The translations under genes and the position numbers were made by a program. Shown one piece after another: positions 1 through 6,980 of a DNA stretch of 7,745 nt. Source of the DNA: Deltaproteobacteria bacterium (GTDB taxonomy: Bacteria; Desulfobacterota; Desulfobacteria; Desulfobacterales; UBA11574); assembly GCA_019313025.1 (NCBI GenBank), contig JAFDCA010000265.1, positions 1 through 7,745 on the forward strand, written 5' to 3'. Each line of letters starts with the position of its first letter. Within the stretch, counting starts at the first letter, position 1. The notes beneath the pieces are model-generated. The model ran no database searches, was not told where the DNA came from, and saw only the letters and a program-made list of their open reading frames with translations.

Positions 1-543
1 ACTATGAAATATGAAGAATCCCGGCCCGTCTTAGATACCGCACCGCGGGGGAGGATCAGGTTTTTATAGCTATTGTCAGAATAACATTCCGTTTCATCCG
101 CCTGATAATTTCGTTTATATCTGCAAGAACTCACAAACAAAAGCGCGTAAAAGAGAACATGTCTATGGCTTTTTAGAATATCGTTCAGTCGTTTGATGTT
201 ATGTTTTAATTTGAAATACTTCGAAGATGTTCTCTTTAACGCGCTCTAATGTGCTCACACAGCTTCCCGACCTCAACGAAATCATCCGGCGGCTTACGGT
301 AAATTGTGACCGTTATTCATTCAATCGGAACATATTTATGACAACCGGTATAATGACTCAATAGTCTCCTTCCATAAATTATGATTTTTGGTCAAGATCT
401 CCCGCTGGAAATAACGGGATAAAAAGACATGCGAAAAAAAATAACCGAAGGCATATGTTTAATATTCCGAGGATTAATTTTTGAGCATAACGCAGAGATT
501 GGGTAAAAAAACCATTTATGGATGGACGTTACTAAAGACTTCG
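1..543. other. Gene-free stretch downstream of the giant GlmS-like gene
   Basis: No convincing coding region is visible on either strand here; open frames are short and lack ribosome binding sites. The notable structure is the long inverted repeat at 142-245, listed separately. A small 5-bp inverted repeat, TCCCG (400-404) with CGGGA (415-419), sits further in, but its flanking T-run is on the wrong side to end the minus-strand transcript. Close to the upstream gene, on the minus strand, a seven-T run (505-511) follows a very weak CCA/TGG stem. That is too short to call a confident intrinsic terminator. The left edge may lie close to another gene outside the window. Confidence 0.6.
142..245. 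repeat. 19-bp near-perfect inverted repeat around a 66-bp AT-rich core
   Basis: The left arm at 142-160 (AGCGCGTAAAAGAGAACAT) and the reverse complement of the right arm at 227-245 agree at 18 of 19 positions; the single difference is base 149. The enclosed 66 bp (161-226) is AT-rich and shows no open frame of note. No obvious target-site duplication flanks the arms, so a transposition origin is not directly supported. Possible identities are a miniature inverted-repeat element, a pair of protein-binding sites, or a structured RNA with a 19-bp stem. The inverted repeat itself is certain; its function is unknown. Confidence 0.75.
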
Positions 544-3500
544 TTAAGTTGTTGATTGGTTGACACGAGATACGATATATTCGCCAATCTTTTCGGCCGA
601 TATCCCAAAAAGCGCTTTCATCTCAACATGTTCAATATACTCATCATCCCACGTCACACTATTTTCCTGAACAATATTTTTAATCCGTTCATATTTCCCA
701 CCAAGGGCCTTTATCTTAACGGCGAGCGGCACATTTTCTCTGAACGATATATTCAATAGCAAAATATTGTCAATGATATTAGGAATATCAGGAGAAGTGG
801 AGATAATCGGGATAACGATAATGCTGCGGTCATCTTTTCGCCCGATGCCGATATAGACATTCCCTTCCTGAACAATTATTCTCTTGGTGCCCTTGAGCAA
901 ATTGTCGGACTCAACTCGAGACGGAATCGGTTGTAATACACCATCTTTTCTAATAATTTCAATGGTAGTCTCTTCTGTCGGTTCACCAAGAACATTCAAA
1001 CCGCTGATTCTATAGAGGATGGCCCCTAAAATATCGTCAACAATCTTCTGCAGATTTTTAAGCACAACAATATTCCTGTTGATAAGCTGGGAAGTGCTGA
1101 TGTTGTATTCAACCAATGCATCGAACAGTATGCCCTCCAGTTTTTCGCTGATGCGGCTTGTGCCCACGGTGACGGTCTTCGCTTGGTGTCGGATGGCATC
1201 CACAGGGCGAGACATACAGTTAATCGATTCTCCCAAGCACTCAAACAGTTTGTTCAGCATGTTCAGGGCCGTACCCTTTTTACCGAAATCGATTTCAAAA
1301 TCAGTTATAGGTAATCGGCCTGACAAATATTTAAGCAACAGCGTCAGATCCGACGCCATATCAAGCCCCATGGCCGTAGGAAAACCTCTGGCAGCTTTTC
1401 TTTTTCTGAATTCTTTATAAAAAACAGCGATCTTTTCCCGAAATGGTTTTCCCAATACAAGTTCATAAACGTCCATATTTTTTCTTGAATAATCATCCAC
1501 TGTGTTCTGGAGGTCTTTATTGAAGACGTAAAGAAACCGTGATGCTTCATCAATGGCAACGGCTGCATAGTAACCCCAGATATGGCCCACCAGGGTGTTT
1601 AAAATGGGTGAAAAATGTTCACTGATCAATGGGACATAAAAGACATCCTCTGCATAAGGTTCAAACCTGTACTCACCTTCATCGGCAATGACCACCGGTG
1701 CCGCTTTGTGGGCCTTAAATATTGCGGTATCTTTTATGATATCACCAATAACGGTTCCTCTTGCGCCTGCCGCACAAACAATAATCAGGGGTTCTGAAGA
1801 AAGATCGATATGCTTTTTATCTTCAATAAAATCTGAGGAAATCGTTTTATAGCACAGTTCGCTCAGTTTGATCCGGATCTCGTCCGCCGCTGCCTTGTTA
1901 GGACCACTGCCCACTGCAGCCCAATATGTCTTGGTTGTGGCAAGTCTTTTGGCAGAGTTTCCGATCTGTTCTCGTTTGCTTAGAATCGTTCTCATGTGAT
2001 CGGGCAGCTTGAGAAGCTGCTTTATTTCCGCCGAAATAAAATCATTCTGTCTTCGTTTTTTAAGTCCGGCAATTTTTAGTCCTAAAATCGCTCCTGCAAC
2101 AACCTGAGAATAAAATGCCTTTGTAGAAGCCACCGACATCTCGATATCTCGGCCGCTGCTGGTATACATAACGCCGTCAACTTTGAAAGTAATATCAGAA
2201 TCCCTTCGGTTCACGATGGCCAAGGTATAAGCGCCCCGTTCTTTTACCATTTCAACTGAACGATTGGTATCTGTTGTTGTTCCGGACTGGCTTATGGCGA
2301 TGACAAGGGCGTCTGCCATCGTGTTTGTTGTCTCTTTATCACTCAGTTTAAATCCGCTGAGCTCCGATGCTTTCATTGCGCCGATATAAAAGGACGGATC
2401 ATCCATGTAGTAATTTAGAATATCTGAACATGCCAGTGCTGCCACACCGGCAGTTCCCTGGCCTACAAAAAAGATGCGCCGTATCTTTTTATCAAGCAGC
2501 GCCTGTTGCAGTTTTTTCGGAAAAATAGTTTCATCCAGGGCGACCATGTATTGGTTCATGTCATTCTGCATGATTTTCCACCGGTTCAGAAGGGTTTTTT
2601 CCACAGAAATTGGCGCTTCTGAAATTTCTTTTAAAAAATAATGGGGAAAATTCTGACGGTCGATGTCTCTCGACGTAATTTCGGTATACTTTATGTCTTT
2701 TTCATTGAGGAACACCGGCGTTCCGTCATAATACATGGCTGTAATACCGTTTATTCCTCCGAGAGATATTTGGTCTAAGATAAAAATCTGCCCCTGAGTC
2801 AAGCCGTTTTTTCCTTGAACTTCCTTTTCCCCGTCCATCTTGATAAAATAGGGCGTTTCCTCAACCAGTCCGTAAACCTCGGAAGAAGGGACATAGTGAT
2901 TCTCTGAAATACCGACGAAGATGGCCTGCCCGCTACCTTTCTGGGCCAGGTAAAGCCTGCCGGGGTCCAGGTCGGTATGCATGGATATGGCATGCGACCC
3001 ATCGAAATCATTCACCGCCAGACGAAAAGCTTCATTTACGTCAAAACCCTGTTGAATATACTTTCCCACTTGAAGGGGGATAATCTTGGTATCGGTGGTA
3101 ATATCTTGGTGTATATAACAGCCATTTTTTTCATATTCCTTTTTCAGTTCAAGATAATTATCGATATCCCCATTCAAACAGACATGGATGATGCCGCTTT
3201 GTTGAATATTATCCCCCGAAATTTTATTGTCGACGGGGTGGCAGTTCGGTTCACTGATGGCACCCACAGAAGCCCATCGGGTATGTGCGGAAATGGTATG
3301 GTATTCATGGGAAAACGAAACCAATATTTGCAAAATTTTGTCGTTTTTAATTTGCTCTCGTATAAAACGAATATTATCTCCCAGACGTCCCACTTCTGCG
3401 GCGACTTTGTAGGTCAGGGCAAGGGTAACACGTCTTTGATTATTTTCATCCGTTGTCTGATTGATGTTTATACAAGAGTTAACAAGAACTTCCTGGTCCA

Positions 3501-4302
3501 ACCGCTTTGTTAATTGGCCCAAAAGATTCATTTTTCCCAAAGTTTTTTTAAATCTGTCAAATTCACTACCGTCGATAATAAACATCAGGGAAATCCCTGC
3601 CGAGTCACGACCTCGAACCTCAAGTCGGTCAATACTGTTCAATACAGAGTTTATCTGCTTAAAGGTGCTGACGATAGTGATGTCGGGATCTTTGTTATCG
3701 TGTCCCAGTAGATTTTTAATTTTTTTAATATTAGCGATAATCTCGGAAGCAATACACCAGGAAATATCCTTTAAATTGTCGATGCGGTGGATCAAAATAT
3801 CCACTTCTTGAGAATTGAGACGTCCCATGTGATCAGCCAAGTATTTCGATTCTGAATCGACGACTCTTGAAAGCCGACGGGCAAAACCTGCAAGTTCATT
3901 TTGGCTCTTATCATTTGTAAAAAAATCGTAAAAAGTTCCATTACGTTTTAACGTTCGAACCGCCTGAAAAAGAGCGTCGACATGCCCTTTGCCGCCCAGA
4001 TAATGGTCGTTAAAACATAAATTATTATTTTTGCAGTCCTGGAACAGACGACTTTCAAGCTTCTCAACCATGCCATTCAAAACATCGATATCCGCATGGT
4101 CAACCGCCTCTTTTTTATTTTTAAATGAAACGATCCCGGTTATTCCACAACACAGGACGTGCTCATGGCATGGAAAAAATACAATGGAATGATGCGGCAC
4201 GCTGGACATGTGTTTTCCGAAATAGACGTTGGCAAGAAGGCAATCCAGAATTCGGCAGCACAACCATCTTAATTTAACATATATTTTTGTTTTTAATTTC
4301 AT
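544..4302 (-). CDS. Giant GlmS-like class II glutamine amidotransferase with two SIS domains (1252 aa)
   Basis: Likely transfers glutamine-derived ammonia to a sugar phosphate, by family analogy with glucosamine-6-phosphate synthase (GlmS, about 600 residues). Visible GlmS motifs in order: CGITG at Cys52; RGRDSAG (230-236); HTRWAS (340-345); LNGD (376-379); TTDT (402-405); the linker FLKEI (556-560); SIS-1 ISQSGTT (670-676) and VASTKAF (724-730); SIS-2 KLSEL (812-816, matching GlmS Lys485/Glu488) and KKH (829-831, matching His504). DAIRHQAKTVTV (1035-1046) matches the GlmS C-tail, with Lys1042 in the place of Lys603. Oddities are a 51-residue Cys-rich extension before Cys52, about 165 extra residues after it (roughly 59-225), an extended stretch around 240-335, about 100 residues between SIS-2 and the tail motif, and 206 residues beyond it. 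The start is ATG 4302 with GGAG six bases upstream; an in-frame TTG at 4428 would translate the palindromic leader and is rejected. It lies 128 bp downstream of kdnB. Substrate unknown; GlmS itself is less likely given the architecture. Confidence 0.88.
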   Translation of the reverse strand: MKLKTKIYVKLRWLCCRILDCLLANVYFGKHMSSVPHHSIVFFPCHEHVLCCGITGIVSFKNKKEAVDHADIDVLNGMVEKLESRLFQDCKNNNLCFNDHYLGGKGHVDALFQAVRTLKRNGTFYDFFTNDKSQNELAGFARRLSRVVDSESKYLADHMGRLNSQEVDILIHRIDNLKDISWCIASEIIANIKKIKNLLGHDNKDPDITIVSTFKQINSVLNSIDRLEVRGRDSAGISLMFIIDGSEFDRFKKTLGKMNLLGQLTKRLDQEVLVNSCININQTTDENNQRRVTLALTYKVAAEVGRLGDNIRFIREQIKNDKILQILVSFSHEYHTISAHTRWASVGAISEPNCHPVDNKISGDNIQQSGIIHVCLNGDIDNYLELKKEYEKNGCYIHQDITTDTKIIPLQVGKYIQQGFDVNEAFRLAVNDFDGSHAISMHTDLDPGRLYLAQKGSGQAIFVGISENHYVPSSEVYGLVEETPYFIKMDGEKEVQGKNGLTQGQIFILDQISLGGINGITAMYYDGTPVFLNEKDIKYTEITSRDIDRQNFPHYFLKEISEAPISVEKTLLNRWKIMQNDMNQYMVALDETIFPKKLQQALLDKKIRRIFFVGQGTAGVAALACSDILNYYMDDPSFYIGAMKASELSGFKLSDKETTNTMADALVIAISQSGTTTDTNRSVEMVKERGAYTLAIVNRRDSDITFKVDGVMYTSSGRDIEMSVASTKAFYSQVVAGAILGLKIAGLKKRRQNDFISAEIKQLLKLPDHMRTILSKREQIGNSAKRLATTKTYWAAVGSGPNKAAADEIRIKLSELCYKTISSDFIEDKKHIDLSSEPLIIVCAAGARGTVIGDIIKDTAIFKAHKAAPVVIADEGEYRFEPYAEDVFYVPLISEHFSPILNTLVGHIWGYYAAVAIDEASRFLYVFNKDLQNTVDDYSRKNMDVYELVLGKPFREKIAVFYKEFRKRKAARGFPTAMGLDMASDLTLLLKYLSGRLPITDFEIDFGKKGTALNMLNKLFECLGESINCMSRPVDAIRHQAKTVTVGTSRISEKLEGILFDALVEYNISTSQLINRNIVVLKNLQKIVDDILGAILYRISGLNVLGEPTEETTIEIIRKDGVLQPIPSRVESDNLLKGTKRIIVQEGNVYIGIGRKDDRSIIVIPIISTSPDIPNIIDNILLLNISFRENVPLAVKIKALGGKYERIKNIVQENSVTWDDEYIEHVEMKALFGISAEKIGEYIVSRVNQSTT

Positions 4303-4308
4303 TGGGAT

Positions 4309-4312
4309 CTCC
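4309..4312 (-). promoter_or_regulatory. Ribosome binding site deciding the start of the giant GlmS-like gene
   Basis: GGAG on the minus strand lies six bases upstream of ATG 4302. The frame remains open upstream to a TTG at 4428, but that stretch reads through the GC-rich palindrome and gives low-complexity protein sequence unlike the family, so the ATG at 4302 is preferred. Confidence 0.7.
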
Positions 4313-4360
4313 AACGGCACCCGTTGCGAAAAAAATAAACATGTCGTGTTTGAGCAAAAC

Positions 4361-4416
4361 CTCCCCGCCCCAAAAGGCGGGTGTTCTGCCGTACGGCAGT
4401 GCTTCGCGGCGGGGAG
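4361..4416. repeat. GC-rich nested palindromic element (REP-like or attenuator-like) in the gene leader
   Basis: Outer arms CTCCCCGCC (4361-4369) and GGCGGGGAG (4408-4416) form a perfect 9-bp inverted repeat. Inside lies a perfect 14-bp palindrome CTGCCGTACGGCAG (4386-4399). A competing hairpin pairs CCCGCC (4364-4369) with GGCGGG (4376-4381) across a six-base loop. The hairpin and the outer stem both use 4364-4369, so they cannot form together. On the minus-strand transcript the element sits between the kdnB stop and the next ribosome binding site, and is followed by a short GGTTTT. It could be a dispersed REP-type element, a weak terminator or an attenuator. It is strikingly GC-rich against AT-rich surroundings. 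Confidence 0.7.
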
Positions 4417-4430
4417 CATGCCGGTCAAAA

Positions 4431-5498
4431 TTACATTTTTTGATACAATTCTTTAATCTTATCCCTTGTCATTATTTGCTTCCAGTCGGCACCCAGGGCG
4501 TTTTCCCAAAGCGGTTCTAGAACAAGGGCAACATCAACCATTTTTTCCAGTTTATGCTTTTCAATACCCGCCACCAGATTTCGGGGGAGATGAATATCAT
4601 GTTTTTCCATCATTTCGCGAAACTCGCGAACCCCTTGAGAGTAATAGTCTTCGAGGTTATCAAACACGATGCAGTTGCCGATTCCATGATGAATTCCCAA
4701 TACAAAGCCAAGGCCGTATGACAGGGCATGGCAAATGCCTACCTGTGAATAGGCAATGCTCATACCACCGCAATAGGAAGCCATCATCAACTTATCGTCG
4801 CTGTCCGGACCATCGCCTAAAAAAACCTCTCTGCAGAGTTCAAGGGCTTTTTCACCGTAAGCTTTGCTGAATGCATTGAGATAGGTGCCCTCCAGAGATT
4901 CAACACAATGTATATAACAGTCCATTCCGGTATAAAAGCGTTGATCTTTAGGCGCCCCTTCAATTAATTCTGGATCGAGAAGGATTTGATCAAATACCGT
5001 AAAGTCGGAATTAATCCCGAGTTTTTTTTCAGGGCCTGATAGTACGGTTGTACGGGACACTTCCGCTCCGGTTCCGGATAAAGTTGGAATACCCACATGG
5101 TAAATCGCTTCGTTCTTTACAAGATCCCAGCCCTGGTAATTTGAAGAAGAGCCTGAATTTGTGAGCATTAAAGATACCGCTTTTGCAATATCCATAACAC
5201 TGCCGCCACCGATTCCGATAATACCGTCAGGTAATTGATGAGAAAAGTCTTTTATTTTCTGTGTCAAATAATCAACATATGTTGTCTTGGGTTCATCATC
5301 AACGTTGACCCATATAAGCTTATCCTTTCTTTTTACCGGAACTCTGTTTTTTAAACTGCTATGTTGAAAAACATCGTCCACCATGTAAACCATAAAAGAA
5401 TCGTCTGATTGTCGTCTTTTAGCAAGAATACCGTCCAGCTGGTCAAAACAACCCCGGCCAAAAACAACATAAGAAACCATTTTGAAATTTCGAAACAT
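4431..5498 (-). CDS. kdnB: KdnB-like 3-deoxy-alpha-D-manno-octulosonate 8-oxidase (metal-dependent alcohol dehydrogenase family)
   Basis: A 355-residue member of the iron-containing (group III) alcohol dehydrogenase fold. In Shewanella, KdnB oxidises the C8 hydroxyl of Kdo to an aldehyde in the cytoplasm, the first step to 8-amino-Kdo. The nucleotide-binding loop GGGS is at 97-100, followed by MDIAKA. The family's four metal ligands are recognisable: Asp193 and His197 (GMDCYIHCVE), His257 (GICHALSYG) and His271 (IHHGIGN), with the usual 14-residue gap between the last two. FRNFK near the N-terminus, WVNVDDEP, YQGWDL and YTGMDCYIHCVESLEGT are segments I recognise as typical of KdnB rather than of general alcohol dehydrogenases. 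The start is ATG 5498, with a modest AGGGG upstream. The paired aminotransferase gene lies directly upstream, which strongly supports the pathway call. Length is full and no catalytic residue is missing. Confidence 0.9.
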   Translation of the reverse strand: MFRNFKMVSYVVFGRGCFDQLDGILAKRRQSDDSFMVYMVDDVFQHSSLKNRVPVKRKDKLIWVNVDDEPKTTYVDYLTQKIKDFSHQLPDGIIGIGGGSVMDIAKAVSLMLTNSGSSSNYQGWDLVKNEAIYHVGIPTLSGTGAEVSRTTVLSGPEKKLGINSDFTVFDQILLDPELIEGAPKDQRFYTGMDCYIHCVESLEGTYLNAFSKAYGEKALELCREVFLGDGPDSDDKLMMASYCGGMSIAYSQVGICHALSYGLGFVLGIHHGIGNCIVFDNLEDYYSQGVREFREMMEKHDIHLPRNLVAGIEKHKLEKMVDVALVLEPLWENALGADWKQIMTRDKIKELYQKM

Positions 5499-5584
5499 TG
5501 CAAAACCCCTGGGTGATAGGTGATGGACAATCCTTCCTTATTTATTTATTTAATGCCATTAATTTCATGACTTAAAAAAGTTTG

Positions 5585-5724
5585 AAGTGATCTAAAATGT
5601 CAAAAGTTTTGGAATTCTGGTCATTATTATATGAATAGATGGAGCAAAGCGACACCTTAACTTTCCCTTTTACACGGGATAAATAGGCATTTCAAACTTT
5701 AGTTCACTTTAGGCACCTATTTAT
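5585..5724. repeat. Cluster of short inverted and direct repeats in the kdnA-kdnB spacer
   Basis: AAGTGATCTAAA (5585-5596) and TTTAGTTCACTT (5698-5709) are inverted copies with one mismatch. ATAAATAGG (5679-5687) and CCTATTTAT (5716-5724) form a perfect 9-bp inverted repeat. ACTTTAG occurs twice as a direct repeat ten bases apart (5696-5702 and 5706-5712), one helical turn. The pattern could be a dispersed non-coding repeat common in this genome, or an operator. Function is not determinable here. Confidence 0.5.
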
Positions 5725-5739
5725 TTTATTCATGTTGGG

Positions 5740-5762
5740 TTATGGAAATCTATAATCCATAA
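5740..5762 (-). terminator. Weak hairpin just past the kdnA stop
   Basis: TTATGGA (5740-5746) and TCCATAA (5756-5762) form a perfect 7-bp stem with a nine-base loop, starting eight bases past the kdnA stop codon. The stem is AT-rich and no T-run follows on the minus strand, so termination is doubtful; it may only protect the 3' end. Confidence 0.25.
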
Positions 5763-5770
5763 TCTATTTA

Positions 5771-6967
5771 CTATTTTATTATTTTTTTAAAAACATCCGT
5801 TATTGTTTCTATCCGCTGAGATAGCTCCTCCTCCGTCCAAGACAGTTTTATCAGCATGGATATATTATTGGCCATGATTATGTCCGACTTGGGAAACCGC
5901 ATACTTTCGTATTCAGGCAACCTTTCAACCAGACTTATCGGCAGCTTGGCAGGAGACTTGAGACGTTTGAAATGATCCCATTGCCTTATATAATGCCAAT
6001 TGTTGTCATACCAGTAAAAGCAGGAATCAACGCCCGCGTTACCCAAAGACGCTGCCGCTTTTCGAGCTTGAGATTCTCCCGGCAGGAAGAAAGATAAAAA
6101 TGTTGCAGAGTCACCCTTCGGATCAGGAATCTTTCTAAAACTGATGTCAGGAAACTGGGCCAAGGCATCTTTGATGGCTGTTTTATGCAACCTCTGTTTT
6201 TCCAAGATGAAATCAAGCTTTTTAAGCTGAGCCACGCCAACGGCTGCATTCAACTCACTGATACGGAAATTTGTTCCCAAAATGGGATGGCCTTCGAGAC
6301 CTCGGTCATTTCCAATGTGGTCATGCCCGTGATCAGCATATGCATCTGCAATCGTATAAAGTGTTTTATTATCGGTGACAACGGCACCGCCTTCACCGCA
6401 TGTAATCGTTTTTACAGGATCAAATGAAAAACAACCCATTTGACCAAAGGTACCCAAGGATTTTCCGTTAAAAGTTGCGCCCAGAGACTGACAGGCGTCT
6501 TCTATCAATATAAGTCCCTTTTGATCGCAAAAACTTCGTATCTCATCAATATGTGCCATAGCCCCGCACATATGGACCGCCAATACAGCCTTAGTCCGAG
6601 TGGTGACAACAGTTTCAATGGATTTGGGATCTAGACAGAGTGTCTCATCTATCTCAGAAAAAACAGGAACTGCACCGGCGTCTAAAATCGCTTCTATGGT
6701 TGCAATAAATGTAAACGGTGGTACAACGACTTCATCTCCTGCACCGATTCCGCATGCCGCTAATGCAATACGAAGCGCTGCCGTCCCACTTGAACAGAGA
6801 TGGCAGTACCCCGCACCGATCCGTTTTGCCAGTTCAGATTCAAATGTTTTTGCCTTCCAGTGTCCTTTTCGGACAACGTCGAAACCATAACGGAACAACA
6901 CGCCCGTATCAAGAACATCTTGAACTTCCTTGCGTTCTTCATCGCCAAATATTTCAAAGCCCGGCAT
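5771..6967 (-). CDS. kdnA: KdnA-like 8-amino-3,8-dideoxy-Kdo transaminase (DegT/DnrJ/EryC1 family, PLP-dependent)
   Basis: A 398-residue sugar aminotransferase. In Shewanella, KdnA uses glutamate to aminate the C8 aldehyde made by KdnB, giving Kdo8N for lipopolysaccharide. The PLP-binding lysine is Lys186 in SFDPVKTITCGEGGA. Asp157 (IEDACQ) would pair with the pyridine nitrogen, SSGTAAL (59-65) would hold the cofactor phosphate, and NFRISELNAAVG (233-244) is the usual family motif. The N-terminal MPGFEIFGDEE, RYGFD, HMCGAMA and FYWYDNNWHY segments are those I associate with KdnA rather than with other DegT proteins. The start is ATG 6967, with GAGGAG seven bases upstream. A further in-frame ATG at 6982 overlaps that ribosome binding site and has none of its own, so it is rejected. 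kdnB follows after a 272-bp gap. The gene appears intact. Confidence 0.92.
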   Translation of the reverse strand: MPGFEIFGDEERKEVQDVLDTGVLFRYGFDVVRKGHWKAKTFESELAKRIGAGYCHLCSSGTAALRIALAACGIGAGDEVVVPPFTFIATIEAILDAGAVPVFSEIDETLCLDPKSIETVVTTRTKAVLAVHMCGAMAHIDEIRSFCDQKGLILIEDACQSLGATFNGKSLGTFGQMGCFSFDPVKTITCGEGGAVVTDNKTLYTIADAYADHGHDHIGNDRGLEGHPILGTNFRISELNAAVGVAQLKKLDFILEKQRLHKTAIKDALAQFPDISFRKIPDPKGDSATFLSFFLPGESQARKAAASLGNAGVDSCFYWYDNNWHYIRQWDHFKRLKSPAKLPISLVERLPEYESMRFPKSDIIMANNISMLIKLSWTEEELSQRIETITDVFKKIIK

Positions 6968-6974
6968 ATTGAAT

Positions 6975-6980
6975 CTCCTC
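6975..6980 (-). promoter_or_regulatory. Strong ribosome binding site deciding the kdnA start
   Basis: GAGGAG on the minus strand, seven bases before ATG 6967. An alternative ATG at 6980-6982 overlaps this motif by one base, which argues that translation begins at 6967. Confidence 0.8.

Larger units (their letters stand above)
5499..5770. promoter_or_regulatory. 272-bp AT-rich spacer between kdnA and kdnB with repeats and weak promoter signals
   Basis: No gene is visible. Minus-strand promoter-like hexamers are a perfect TATAAT (5626-5631) without a good -35 and a perfect TTGACA (5598-5603) without a good -10, so no complete sigma-70 promoter can be asserted. The rest is dominated by short repeats, listed separately. 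The length suggests kdnB may have its own promoter rather than depend only on read-through from kdnA. Confidence 0.35.

Noticed and set aside
1..69. Possible C-terminal tail of a plus-strand gene entering from the left edge, open to a TAG at 67-69
   Set aside because: Only about 22 codons are visible, with no recognisable motif; an open frame that short occurs by chance.
142..245. Integron attC site
   Set aside because: The arms lack the GTTRRRY and RYYYAAC core-site pattern at the expected places and no integrase or cassette gene is visible.
142..245. Invertible promoter switch
   Set aside because: The 66-bp core is much shorter than known invertible segments, and no recombinase gene is in the window.
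505..521. Intrinsic terminator of the giant gene (T-run after a CCA/TGG stem)
   Set aside because: A three-base stem is too weak; the T-run alone is not enough.
2977..3513. 178-codon plus-strand open frame inside the giant gene
   Set aside because: It lies antisense to strongly conserved SIS/glutaminase coding sequence, has no recognisable domain, and is best explained as a shadow frame.
4303..4428. N-terminal extension of the giant protein to a TTG at 4428
   Set aside because: It would translate the GC-rich palindromic element and lacks its own ribosome binding site, while ATG 4302 has GGAG at good spacing.
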